Source: Kushneria indalinina DSM 14324 (GTDB lineage: Bacteria > Pseudomonadota > Gammaproteobacteria > Pseudomonadales > Halomonadaceae). Taken from it: DNA of 64,000 nucleotides. Below the pieces are notes generated by a model. It saw nothing but the letters and a program-made list of their open reading frames with translations. It made no database searches and had not been told where the DNA came from. Positions 1-8,746 of the stretch are shown one piece after another. Location: contig NZ_QRDJ01000006.1 in NCBI RefSeq assembly GCF_003385845.1, positions 1,114,707-1,178,706 on the forward strand, written 5' to 3'. Within the stretch, counting starts at the first letter, position 1, and every line of letters starts with the position of its first letter. Both the position numbers and the translations under genes were made by a program.

Positions 1-10
1 CTCTTAATCT

Positions 11-2245
11 TTACGATTTTTTGCCATAGCTGTAATGGTAATTGCCGTAGTTACCACCATAGCGATGAGAAGCCGTTTGCTCTATACCGTTGAGAACGGC
101 CCCCTTGATTTCAACACCACTATGCTCGAATCGACGCCGTGCCTGCTCAATTTCGGCCGGAGGATTCACACCATATCGTGCGAGCAACATATTGGTGCCA
201 GCCTGCTTGCCGATAATTGCAGCATCCGTTACTGCCAGAATGGGCGGTGTATCGATTATAATCAGATCGTAATGCTGATCTGCCCATGCAAGCAGCTCAC
301 TAAACCCTGCACTCATCAGCAGCTCAGCCGGGTTCGGCGGCGCAGCACCTCGAGAGATGAAGTCCAGTCCGTCAACACCACCGGAACGCACTACCGCGGA
401 AGCTGTCGTCCTGCGTGCCAGAACATCACTCAAACCGTTCTCAGAGCGTCCCTTGAAGACATGGTGCAGATGACCCATACGCATATCGGCATCGATCACC
501 AGTACTCGCTGGCCCGCCTGAGCGCAGACTACGCCCAGATTGGACACCACGAAACTCTTGCCGGCACCTGGACTGGCACTGCTGATCATGAGACGCGCGT
601 TGGGGGCTTCCATCATGGCAAAGTGCAGGCTGGTTCGCAGACTACGGACAGCCTCAACAGCCTGATCATCCGAATTGCGCAGTGCCAGCACGCCAGTATC
701 TACCGTATTTCTGGCACCTTGTTTATTCCCGATACGCAGGCCGCGATTGTTTCGTACCCTTTTCACCAGGCCACTTTGACTGCTGCTTAGCGGCACAGAG
801 GCATAAACAGGCATACCGATTTGCTCAAGCTGTTCGGGACTTTCAATGCCGCGATTCATGATACGACGTATCAGGACCACGATAATGGCAATCACCAGTC
901 CCAGTACAAAAGCGATGACGGTTACAAGAACCTTGCGCGGGGCTACCGGACTATTCTGCAGCGTTGAATCATCGATGATACGCACGTTGCCTACGGCACC
1001 AGCTTTTGCGATGTTCATTTCCTGCATGCGGTTAAGCATCTGAACGTACATTTCCTGATTAACGTTCACATCACGCTGAAGGCGCAGTACTTCCTGCTGT
1101 GTTTCAGGCAGGCTGTCGACACGCTTTTGCAGTCTTTCCTTTTCTGCATTGAGCTCCTCACGCTTTTCCAGAAGAGCCTGATACTGAGGATGACTTCTGT
1201 TAAAGCGACGAGAAAGGTCTGACTCGTCGAATCTCAGCTGATTAAGCTGATTATCGATGTTAACGATCTGGTTCAATACTGAAGAGGTTTCTTGATCCAG
1301 ATCCACGGAATCCTGATTGACGCGATAGCTGTTAAGCTTGTTTTCTGCTTCAACAAGGCTTTCACGAACACGTGGCGCCTGCTCATTCAGGAAGTCAAGA
1401 CTCTTTTGTGCTTCAGCAGACTGTCTTTCGATGTTTTGTGTGATGTAGATATCGGTAATGGCCTTGAGGCTGTCACGGATCTGGTTTCGATCAGTGCCCT
1501 GGAGGGTCAGTCTCAGGATACCCGTACCGGAACGGCCGACCTCTTCAACTTCAAAACCACCACGAAGACTATTGATAGCTGACAGACGCGAGCGCTTCAC
1601 GACAGTAAACTCCGCTCCCTGCCCTGCCGTCATGTCCATGATACGCATTTCGACATTGCCATCACGTGACTGCGCCAGCTGGCCTACCTCACCTTCCAGG
1701 ATCAGTTCGCCATCAGCGCGCAGCTCATAGCGATCGTTGCCCTGCGACCTGATGGTAAGCGGTCGGTTGATCCAGCCATCCGGAACGACAAATCGTGTGA
1801 CATTGATGCCTTCACCGGCCCATACCGACGACCAGCCCTGAGCAAAGGAAGGACGCTCGATGCCGCGGCGCGCCAGCGTATCACCCAGAACAGGCAGGCC
1901 TTCCGGCTTGATGCTCAGTTGAAGATTGAGACGGTCAGCAGCCTGCCCGAGCACCATCCGCGACGTGAGAATCTGCATCTCGGCCGTCGAACGGGGTGTA
2001 TCCCCGAAAACGCCCAGATTCTGGACCGGATTGTTGGCCGGATTGGCACGTCCCTCTATTTCAAGGAGTGCATCACTCTGGTAAACAGGCGTTTTAAACG
2101 TCACATAGAGAATACCAAGGAACGTAAATACACATACGATCAAGGCGATTAGCCACTTGTTGTCAACCATTAGACCGAAAAGACGGCCTAGATCAAGCTC
2201 TTCGCCGGAATCGGCTGACTGATATTTTTCAGTATTCGAGGCCAT
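11..2245 (-). CDS. wzc: Wzc-type polysaccharide co-polymerase / tyrosine autokinase
   Basis: Inner-membrane protein that controls assembly and export of capsule or exopolysaccharide with Wza. Two membrane segments (about residues 31-50 and 441-461) flank a large periplasmic Wzz domain rich in coiled coil. The C-terminal cytoplasmic BY-kinase domain has Walker A SASPGAGKS (about 556-564), Walker A' VLVIDADMR (about 581-589) and Walker B LIIIDTPP (about 661-668). The last 16 residues hold five tyrosines (729, 733, 736, 738, 740), the usual autophosphorylation cluster. The 744-residue length fits the family. It follows wza on the same strand, and the operon probably continues beyond the left edge. 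The Shine-Dalgarno before the ATG is weak. Confidence 0.93.
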   Translation of the reverse strand: MASNTEKYQSADSGEELDLGRLFGLMVDNKWLIALIVCVFTFLGILYVTFKTPVYQSDALLEIEGRANPANNPVQNLGVFGDTPRSTAEMQILTSRMVLGQAADRLNLQLSIKPEGLPVLGDTLARRGIERPSFAQGWSSVWAGEGINVTRFVVPDGWINRPLTIRSQGNDRYELRADGELILEGEVGQLAQSRDGNVEMRIMDMTAGQGAEFTVVKRSRLSAINSLRGGFEVEEVGRSGTGILRLTLQGTDRNQIRDSLKAITDIYITQNIERQSAEAQKSLDFLNEQAPRVRESLVEAENKLNSYRVNQDSVDLDQETSSVLNQIVNIDNQLNQLRFDESDLSRRFNRSHPQYQALLEKREELNAEKERLQKRVDSLPETQQEVLRLQRDVNVNQEMYVQMLNRMQEMNIAKAGAVGNVRIIDDSTLQNSPVAPRKVLVTVIAFVLGLVIAIIVVLIRRIMNRGIESPEQLEQIGMPVYASVPLSSSQSGLVKRVRNNRGLRIGNKQGARNTVDTGVLALRNSDDQAVEAVRSLRTSLHFAMMEAPNARLMISSASPGAGKSFVVSNLGVVCAQAGQRVLVIDADMRMGHLHHVFKGRSENGLSDVLARRTTASAVVRSGGVDGLDFISRGAAPPNPAELLMSAGFSELLAWADQHYDLIIIDTPPILAVTDAAIIGKQAGTNMLLARYGVNPPAEIEQARRRFEHSGVEIKGAVLNGIEQTASHRYGGNYGNYHYSYGKKS

Positions 2246-2341
2246 ATTGATTTATCACTGATTCCATTTACGAAATGGTACATGAGCATATCTGTCAGTT
2301 TTATACAGCGCTCATTCCCGATACTGCCGCCTGGAAGCTCA

Positions 2342-2365
2342 CGCTATCCAGCAGCCTGGATAGCG
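2342..2365. other. Perfect 10-bp-stem hairpin between wza and wzc
   Basis: Arms CGCTATCCAG and CTGGATAGCG enclose a 4-base loop just after the wza stop codon. No T-run follows in the minus direction, so this is more likely an intercistronic mRNA processing, stability or attenuation element than a full terminator. Function is inferred from position only. Confidence 0.5.
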
Positions 2366-2373
2366 CGAACTCG

Positions 2374-3492
2374 TTAGAGGTCGTTGTAGTCGTTGACCGA
2401 GCCAACCGATTGACGCGTCAGGTTGGTTGACGGCAGCAGCTGGCTGATGACGCGGTTCCAGCGGCTAATGGGCGCGGTCGTGACATAAACAATGTCGCGC
2501 GGCTCAAGCTGGAACTCTGTGCCAATGACATAGGCCGCAGCATTACTGGCATCAAGCTGGTAAACGGTCGCCTGCTTATCGCCCGGCCCTCCCTGCCTGA
2601 TGACAAAGATACCCGATGCACGTGCCTGGACTTCATCGATGCCACCAGATTGACTCAACGCGTCAACCAGGCTGAAGCGATGACCACCCATCGGCAGATC
2701 CTGAGGTCTTTGAACCTCGCCAAGCACGTAAACCTTCTCGTTACCTACATCAGGCACATGCAACACATCACCATCGTGAAGCAGCCGGTTCTGGTTGAGC
2801 TGACCGTTTTGCAGCATGTCATAAACATTAATAATTTCTTCCTGACCGTTGTGCGTCAGTATGACATGACGCCAGTCAGCGTTCTCATTGAGACCACCCG
2901 CGCTGCTGATGGCGTCCAGTACCGTAAGCGGGGTATTGGTAATCGCCTGCTGGCCAGGGTTGGACACCTGTCCGCTCACATAGGCTCTCTGGGACTGGAA
3001 GCTAGCAATGTTGACTTCGACCTGAGGCTCGGCGATGTAATCAGCCAGAGCTGAAGCAATCTGACTGCGAACATCCGCTACGTTCTTGCCGGCGACATGC
3101 ACGCGTCCCACATAGGGGTAAAAGATGGTGCCATCGCTATGAACCACGTTACCGGTCTCGACCGAACTGCGCTCACCCCCGGCAGGAATTGTGAGTTCAG
3201 GATGGTCATACACGACAATATTGAGAATATCGCCCTTGCCTATCTGATAATCGTAATCGCTGGCGTTAAACTGCAGATCCTCGGTGGCCTCTTTCAGGCT
3301 TCGCTGAGAGCTGGCCTCCTGGCGTGCAGCGTTCTGCGCCTGCACCAAGCCAAAGGTGATGGGCTGGACATCTACCAGATCATCGATGGGTGGCCCCGAA
3401 TTGTCATAGGGCATATCACTGCCGGGAGAAAGAACGCAGCCCCCCAGAAAAAGGGAACTCCCCAACAAGGCACAACTCAGCAGCCGCTTCAT
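2374..3492 (-). CDS. wza: Wza-type polysaccharide export lipoprotein
   Basis: Outer-membrane channel for capsule or exopolysaccharide. I chose the ATG at 3492, not the in-frame start at 3555. From 3492 the protein begins with a lipoprotein signal ending in FLGGC (lipidated Cys19), and an AGGAGT ribosome site lies about 10 bases upstream. The longer start would also place the ops element inside the gene. The poly-export domain follows (Asp/Tyr-rich DYQIGKGDILNIVVYDHPE), then SLBB-type repeats, and the C-terminus carries a Trp-containing amphipathic helix (SRWNRVISQLLP) like the one forming the Wza outer-membrane barrel. The 372 residues match Wza (about 379). wzc lies downstream in the same operon. 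Confidence 0.92.
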   Translation of the reverse strand: MKRLLSCALLGSSLFLGGCVLSPGSDMPYDNSGPPIDDLVDVQPITFGLVQAQNAARQEASSQRSLKEATEDLQFNASDYDYQIGKGDILNIVVYDHPELTIPAGGERSSVETGNVVHSDGTIFYPYVGRVHVAGKNVADVRSQIASALADYIAEPQVEVNIASFQSQRAYVSGQVSNPGQQAITNTPLTVLDAISSAGGLNENADWRHVILTHNGQEEIINVYDMLQNGQLNQNRLLHDGDVLHVPDVGNEKVYVLGEVQRPQDLPMGGHRFSLVDALSQSGGIDEVQARASGIFVIRQGGPGDKQATVYQLDASNAAAYVIGTEFQLEPRDIVYVTTAPISRWNRVISQLLPSTNLTRQSVGSVNDYNDL

Positions 3493-3531
3493 TAACCGCT
3501 TACTCCTGTCAAAATTATTCCGGCGTCTGGA

Positions 3532-3543
3532 CACGCTACCGCC
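3532..3543 (-). promoter_or_regulatory. ops element (RfaH recruitment site) in wza leader
   Basis: The minus strand reads GGCGGTAGCGTG, which matches the known ops core GGCGGTAG and its usual extension. It lies about 40 bases upstream of the wza ATG, in the untranslated leader. ops pauses RNA polymerase and loads the NusG paralogue RfaH onto long surface-polysaccharide operons. The match and position are seen; use of RfaH here is inferred. Confidence 0.7.
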
Positions 3544-3555
3544 ACGGAATGTCAA

Positions 3556-4090
3556 TACTGGCGTGTTTCCGAGGCCATAAGATACCGCCGATGTCGCTTT
3601 TTTTTACCCGGCGCCTGCCGAGCGGTACCGCATGATGCAGCAGCCCATGACTGCAAGTCGAATCGACGCCTCAATAACATGACCTGATCTGATTAAAGCT
3701 ATCGGCAAAAAAGCCTAAAGCTTTTAATTAAAGATCAGATAAAATTATTCAGACTTCTGGATTGCTGCTGATGCTATCAGACCCCCCTGGGTGGGGGTAT
3801 GCTGCTTTGAGCATCATAATTTCGGGATTCTACAGCACCAGCATCACGCCGGCCATTAACAACCCTTTGTTTTACGAACCATCATGTCACGACGTGTTAC
3901 GAGAACTCATGAAAAGGAGTTTAGACTGCGCCCCGGCTGGCTACTGAGTGTTTTAATCAATGGTCGATCTGATACTTTTGCAAAACAGATCATATATCTG
4001 AAGCTGCTACTGAAAGTCATGACAGCACAATAGAGCTACAGGGTAATATTGTCTCGCCCACCCACCACGCCAGTATCAAACTATAGATAT
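3556..4090. other. Intergenic region between wza leader and mvaT terminator
   Basis: About 535 bases with no convincing gene. It must hold the exopolysaccharide operon promoter on the minus strand. An AT-rich block sits around 3690-3750, and a small GC hairpin (ACCCCC / GGGGGT) lies at 3781-3798. Short open frames here lack ribosome sites and any recognisable similarity. Confidence 0.6.
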
Positions 4091-4097
4091 AAAAAAA

Positions 4098-4115
4098 GGG
4101 CCGTCAGGACGGCCC
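4098..4115 (-). terminator. Rho-independent terminator of mvaT
   Basis: Stem GGGCCGTC / GACGGCCC with a 2-base loop. On the minus strand it is followed by seven T (4091-4097), and it lies 16 bases past the mvaT stop. Confidence 0.88.
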
Positions 4116-4131
4116 TTCTGAAAAGAAAAAA

Positions 4132-4515
4132 CTACTCGGTACGCTCAAGCCACTGTTCAACCGTATCGTTACCGTACTCTTCCTTCCAGGCCTTGAGCGT
4201 TTTCTGGTTGCCGCCACGGGTTTCCACGACATCACCGGTATGCGGGTTACGGTACACCTTCAGCTTGCGCTTGCGTCGACCCGCTCCCTGACTCTCGGAA
4301 GAAGATGGCTGCCTTGCAGTTGACTGTTCGCTATCAGGATTGAGGAGCTCAATGACATCAGCGGCCGTCTTGTCGTGAGACTGCATGAGTTGCTCAAGCT
4401 TTTCCTTGAACTCAAGCTCTCCCTTGAGCCTTTGATCCTGCTCCAGCTGCTGCAGCTCATCGCGCAGCTGCTTGAGCAGTTGTTCTTTTTTCATATATTC
4501 ATTTAACAGCGACAT
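4132..4515 (-). CDS. mvaT: MvaT-family H-NS-like nucleoid protein
   Basis: Xenogeneic silencer and nucleoid organiser that binds AT-rich DNA in the minor groove. It is 127 residues long. The N-terminus MSLLNEYMKKEQLLKQL and the coiled coil that follows match the Pseudomonas MvaT/MvaU oligomerisation region. The C-terminal DNA-binding domain carries the diagnostic KVYRNPHTGDVVETRGGN with a GGNxKTLKxWK continuation. A Ser/Arg/Lys-rich linker at about 65-85 joins the two. It is monocistronic with its own terminator. It probably silences AT-rich acquired DNA such as the segment near 53.3 kb (inference). Confidence 0.9.
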   Translation of the reverse strand: MSLLNEYMKKEQLLKQLRDELQQLEQDQRLKGELEFKEKLEQLMQSHDKTAADVIELLNPDSEQSTARQPSSSESQGAGRRKRKLKVYRNPHTGDVVETRGGNQKTLKAWKEEYGNDTVEQWLERTE

Positions 4516-4921
4516 TACCGACCTCTTCAGTTAATACACATCCCTTGACGAGATGCTGACCCCGCGGCCTATTAAAATAGTTTTAACCTCTGGTTAATCG
4601 GATAATACGTCAAAAAAAGAGCACTTTAAAGTGAAAACTGGCGCCAACAACCTCTTCAGCCGCAATTGATGATATATAACTGTGCCATACCCGCCATACG
4701 CGATATTAGAAAGTCCTGCCGAACCATCGTCAATAATGAAGAAACAATATTAGATGCCCGGTTTTCACCCTCTCACCTTGATCAATTTAGCACCATGGTA
4801 ATAGCCATTATCAATACTTGAGCAGAAAGGCATTTACAGTGTGGCATGACGGATAGCAATTCAGGACAACACAACCTTCATGAAGAAACATGAAGCATTT
4901 ACAGACTATCGGAGCTGTAGT
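4516..4921. other. mvaT-dinB divergent intergenic region
   Basis: About 400 bases without a gene. It is AT-rich, with several TTAA/TATT blocks between 4560 and 4620 that could form the mvaT promoter on the minus strand; I cannot place one confidently. The right edge runs into the LexA-like box of dinB. Confidence 0.5.
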
Positions 4922-4937
4922 ATGTATATCCATACAG
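4922..4937 (+). promoter_or_regulatory. LexA (SOS) box of dinB
   Basis: ATGTATATCCATACAG fits the LexA consensus CTGT-N8-ACAG with a single mismatch at the first base. It ends 18 bases before the chosen dinB start, where a LexA operator would cover the promoter. dinB is a classic SOS gene, so motif and gene support each other. Confidence 0.72.
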
Positions 4938-4955
4938 CCACTTCCAAGATTCTCA

Positions 4956-5999
4956 ATGCGAAAGATACTTCACGCTGACTGTGACTGCTTCTATGCAGCA
5001 GTCGAGATGCGCGATAACCCTTCCCTGCGAGACGTTCCGTTAGTAATCGGTGGGCGCGCGGAACACAGGGGGGTCGTGGCCACATGTAATTATCCGGCCC
5101 GCGAATATGGCATACACTCGGCCATGTCGATGGCACATGCCAAAAGGCTTTGTCCTCATCTGCAACGCTTGAGTCCCGACTTTGACAAGTACCGGCAGGC
5201 CTCGCATCAGGTGCAGGATATATTCCGCCAGCTGACCCCTCTCATTGAACCGCTATCGCTTGATGAGGCATTTCTGGATGTCACGCATGTCGAGCGCATG
5301 CAGGGCAGTGCCACCTGGATGGCGCAATGGCTCAAACAGGAAGTACAACAGCGCGTGGGAATTACCATTTCCGTGGGCGTTGCTCCCAACAAGTTTCTCG
5401 CCAAGATAGCCAGCGATTGGCGAAAGCCTAACGGCCTCTATACCATCACGCCCAGCCAGGTCAGCGGATTTCTGGACCAGTTGCCCATCACAAAGCTTCA
5501 TGGGGTAGGGCCGGCCACGGCCAAAAAGCTTGAAGCTCAGGGAATACATACCTGCAAGGAACTAAGAGCCGTTGAGCTTCCGGTACTTCTGGAAGAATTC
5601 GGCAAGTTCGGCGTACGGCTTCATGAGCTATCGCGCGGCATAGATGAGCGGCCGGTCAAGGTAGAAAGGGAGCGAAAGTCCATCAGCGTTGAAACCACGT
5701 TTGACCGCGATCTTCCCAGCATGGCTGCGTGCCGGGAAAAGATAACCGAGCTAGTGACGCGCCTGGAGGAACGCATGGCGCGCAATCAAAACCCGGCCAT
5801 CAACAAGCTTTTCGTCAAAATACGCTTTGACGACTTTTCAATTACGACGATGGAAACTGCAGGGCAAACGCCTGAGCTGGAAAGCTTTCTGCCACTTTTT
5901 GATACGGCCTGGCAGCGAGTGGAGCGCCCGGTCAGGCTGCTTGGCGTCGGGGTACGGCTGGCATCAGAGGACGCGCAGCGACAGCTGGGTCTTTTTTAA
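4956..5999 (+). CDS. dinB: DNA polymerase IV
   Basis: Y-family translesion polymerase of the SOS response. I chose the ATG at 4956 because the protein then starts MRKILHADCDCFYAAVE like E. coli DinB, while the longer frame from 4890 would run through the LexA box. Catalytic Asp8 and the SLDEAFLDV motif are present. Residue 13, the steric gate that excludes ribonucleotides, is Tyr where E. coli has Phe; other Y-family enzymes use Tyr here. The C-terminus RQLGLF is a sliding-clamp binding motif. The 347 residues are typical. It converges on purU. Confidence 0.95.
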   Translation: MRKILHADCDCFYAAVEMRDNPSLRDVPLVIGGRAEHRGVVATCNYPAREYGIHSAMSMAHAKRLCPHLQRLSPDFDKYRQASHQVQDIFRQLTPLIEPLSLDEAFLDVTHVERMQGSATWMAQWLKQEVQQRVGITISVGVAPNKFLAKIASDWRKPNGLYTITPSQVSGFLDQLPITKLHGVGPATAKKLEAQGIHTCKELRAVELPVLLEEFGKFGVRLHELSRGIDERPVKVERERKSISVETTFDRDLPSMAACREKITELVTRLEERMARNQNPAINKLFVKIRFDDFSITTMETAGQTPELESFLPLFDTAWQRVERPVRLLGVGVRLASEDAQRQLGLF

Positions 6000-6029
6000 A
6001 TCATGAACCAGCTGCCGATGGAATCACGC

Positions 6030-6884
6030 TCAGGAAAAAACGACTGTCTTGTTGCCGTCGATCAACACGCGGTCCTGTAAATGCCAGCGTACGCCGCGTG
6101 CCAGTACAGATTTTTCTATGTCCCGTCCCAGCCGCACCAGGTCACCCGTCGTATGACAGTGGGTGACACGCTGAATGTCCTGTTCGATGATCGGCCCGGC
6201 ATCCAGCTCCTGAGTGACATAGTGACAGGTAGCACCGATCAGCTTGACCCCACGGGTATGGGCCTGATGATAGGGTCTTGCCCCAGCAAAGGACGGCAGA
6301 AAGCTATGATGGATGTTAATAATCTGCCCACTGTAGCGTTCACACAACGAAGGCGGAATGATCTGCATGTAACGTGCCAGCACGATCGTATCAGCTCGGC
6401 TGTCTTCAATAATTTTTTCGACACTCGAGAAAGCAGACGCCTTGTCATCGGCTGATACCGGGACATGGTGATAGTCGATACCGTGCCATTCGACCACGCT
6501 GCGCATGTCTTCATGGTTGGAGATCACGCCTGCGATCTCGCAGTCAAGTTCACCGGCCGTCCATCGATACAATAGATCCACCAGGCAGTGAGACTCACGA
6601 GACACCATGATCATCAAACGCCGGCGCCTTTGCTCACCATCGCGCCATTGCCACTGCATCTCAAACTCTTCGGCAATGTGGGCAAAGGCCTGGCGAAAGG
6701 TATCGCTGTCAGCATTCATGTTCCGGGTCTCGACTTCATAGCGCATGAAAAAGCGCCCGGTTTCCAGATCGGAATGCTGATTGGCTTCGGTAATAGAGCC
6801 ACCCTGCTCGGCGATAAACGACGAAACACGCGCGACAATACCAACACGATCAGGACAGGTTACCACTAAACGGCAAAGGGACAT
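6030..6884 (-). CDS. purU: Formyltetrahydrofolate deformylase
   Basis: Hydrolyses 10-formyl-THF to formate and THF, balancing the one-carbon pool and supplying formate to PurT. An N-terminal ACT domain (LVVTCPDRVGIVARVSSFI) is followed by a formyltransferase-like domain with NIHHSFLPSFAGARPYHQA and the active-site stretch GATCHYVTQELDAGPIIEQD. About 284 residues, close to E. coli PurU (280). The start is uncertain: ATG at 6884 is preferred, but an in-frame GTG at 6893 is equally open, since neither has a strong ribosome site. Confidence 0.93.
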   Translation of the reverse strand: MSLCRLVVTCPDRVGIVARVSSFIAEQGGSITEANQHSDLETGRFFMRYEVETRNMNADSDTFRQAFAHIAEEFEMQWQWRDGEQRRRRLMIMVSRESHCLVDLLYRWTAGELDCEIAGVISNHEDMRSVVEWHGIDYHHVPVSADDKASAFSSVEKIIEDSRADTIVLARYMQIIPPSLCERYSGQIINIHHSFLPSFAGARPYHQAHTRGVKLIGATCHYVTQELDAGPIIEQDIQRVTHCHTTGDLVRLGRDIEKSVLARGVRWHLQDRVLIDGNKTVVFS

Positions 6885-7006
6885 CGGGATCACGCTACTT
6901 GGTCAAAGACAGGAATTGTAGCGAATTCAGATGCTTTTGAGCAGTGTTCGTTGTGAGCACCTGATGCGTTGCGTATAGTTGATATCAAACTATCGCCGGA
7001 CCCGCC

Positions 7007-8653
7007 ATGGATCAGACACGCGTACAAGTTCGCCCCCGTCGCCGCTCTGAGATTGAAATATTACCGCTTGGCGGCTGCGGTGAAATCGGCATGAACCTGA
7101 TGCTTTACGGCTTTCAGTCTCGATGGCTGATCGTCGATTGCGGCATGGCCCTGCGTCAGGACCTTCCAGATACTCCCTTGCAGATTCCCGATATCTCTTC
7201 GCTGGCAACGCTTGGTATTCACCCCGAAGCCATTGTCATCACCCATGGCCATGAAGATCATCTTGGCGCACTGGGCTGGCTATGGCCACGCTTTGGCTGT
7301 CCGATACATGCAACACCTCTGGCAGCCGGGATTGCACGCCAAAAGCTTGTCGAGCAGGGCCTGGCAACCGATGCCATTCGTACCTTTACCCCGGGCGCTC
7401 GCTTCGATGCAGGCCCCTTCTCGGTGCAAAGCCTCAATGTTGCGCACTCCATACCGGAAAGCGTTTCGCTGCTGCTTGAAGTAGACCGTCACCGCATTCT
7501 GCACACCGGTGACTGGAAAATTGATCCCCGCCCCCTGCTGGGCGCTCGGACCCGCGAACAGGACTTCACGCGTATTGCGCCTGTCGACCTTGTGGTAGGC
7601 GACTCTACCAATGCCATGGTGGAAGACCATTCACGCAGTGAAAGCGAGGTGGCCGCCACACTTGAACAGCTCATGGCGGGCCGTGAAGGTCGTATCGTGG
7701 TCAGTTGCTTTGCCAGTAATCTGGCACGCATTCTGGCCACAGGACTTGCCGCACGTCGCCACCACCGGCGCATCGCTCTGCTGGGCAGGGCAATGGAAAA
7801 AATGGTGCGTCTGGGGCGTGAGCTGGGCTATCTGGAAGACTTTCCGGACACGGTGCCTCTATCCGATATCGGCTACCTCCCTTCTGAAGAGACTTTGATT
7901 CTGGCAACCGGAAGCCAAGGAGAACCTCGCGCCGCTCTCTCCCGCCTGGCGGCCAATCAGCACTCTGCTCTTGAGATCGAACCCGGTGACTGCATCATCT
8001 TTTCCTCTCGAGCCATCCCGGGCAATGAAAGGGCCGTCACACGGCTACAGCAGGCGTTCACGCAAAGAGGCGCCCACGTTTTCAGCGATGAGACGCATCC
8101 GGGCCTGCACGCCTCGGGCCACCCCGGGCGTGACGAGCTAATCAGCCTGTATCAGTGGGTCAAACCGGCGCATCTATTGCCCGTGCATGGCGAAAGCGCA
8201 CACCAACAGGCGCACTGTGACATTGCGGATACGCTGGGCATCAAGAGCTCGATACTTCCCGTTAACGGACAGTGGCTGCGCTGGAATGGCAAGCGCATGA
8301 CGACCGAAGAGACACTACCCCTCTCACCGATCATCATTTCCCAGCGCAAGCGGGCAAGAAAACCCTCAAATCGTCAAAACGATACGGTCATTGTGCTACC
8401 GGTTACTTACCAGACTGACACGGGACAGTGGCAACGTATAGGCAGGATGCTGATCGACAGTCAGATCAGCGCCTTCGTGGATGAGGAAACGCTGGGAGAT
8501 TGGGTAGATATCACCCTGGAAGGCATGACTGCACGTTCTGCCCGGGAATTGGCACATTTGCTTGAGGAGATGGCCAACCACTGGCTCAAGGAGCAGCTTC
8601 GACAATCATCCAGAGTCACAATTGATGTCGTCGATACAACGCTACATGAATAG
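7007..8653 (+). CDS. RNase J-type metallo-beta-lactamase ribonuclease
   Basis: Probable RNA-processing exo/endonuclease of the RNase J family. The beta-lactamase fold opens with PLGGCGEIGMN, carries the metal motif HGHEDH at residues 80-85, a HTGDWKID strand and LLPVHGES, with a beta-CASP insertion between (ILATGSQGEPRAALSRLA; SSRAIPGNE). The 548 residues are the normal RNase J length. Family membership is strong; substrate and partners are not shown. RNase J is less common in gammaproteobacteria than the RNase E system, so it may be an accessory nuclease. It is a single gene with its own terminator. Confidence 0.85.
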   Translation: MDQTRVQVRPRRRSEIEILPLGGCGEIGMNLMLYGFQSRWLIVDCGMALRQDLPDTPLQIPDISSLATLGIHPEAIVITHGHEDHLGALGWLWPRFGCPIHATPLAAGIARQKLVEQGLATDAIRTFTPGARFDAGPFSVQSLNVAHSIPESVSLLLEVDRHRILHTGDWKIDPRPLLGARTREQDFTRIAPVDLVVGDSTNAMVEDHSRSESEVAATLEQLMAGREGRIVVSCFASNLARILATGLAARRHHRRIALLGRAMEKMVRLGRELGYLEDFPDTVPLSDIGYLPSEETLILATGSQGEPRAALSRLAANQHSALEIEPGDCIIFSSRAIPGNERAVTRLQQAFTQRGAHVFSDETHPGLHASGHPGRDELISLYQWVKPAHLLPVHGESAHQQAHCDIADTLGIKSSILPVNGQWLRWNGKRMTTEETLPLSPIIISQRKRARKPSNRQNDTVIVLPVTYQTDTGQWQRIGRMLIDSQISAFVDEETLGDWVDITLEGMTARSARELAHLLEEMANHWLKEQLRQSSRVTIDVVDTTLHE

Positions 8654-8668
8654 TGGCATACCCATTAT

Positions 8669-8695
8669 AAAAGCCGTGTAGCCATCACGGCTTTT
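8669..8695 (+). terminator. Rho-independent terminator after the RNase J-type gene
   Basis: Stem AAAAGCCGTG / CACGGCTTTT with a 7-base loop and T/A-rich arms on both sides. It can serve the plus-strand gene and also the H-NS-like gene arriving from the other strand. Confidence 0.82.
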
Positions 8696-8746
8696 CGCAA
8701 GGAGAGAGTGACAGGTAAAAGAGGCACGCTTGAACAGCAAGGATAG

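Noticed and set aside
3781-3798. GC hairpin ACCCCC / GGGGGT upstream of wza
   Set aside because: Short stem without T-run and no gene that it would end; listed only within the intergenic note.
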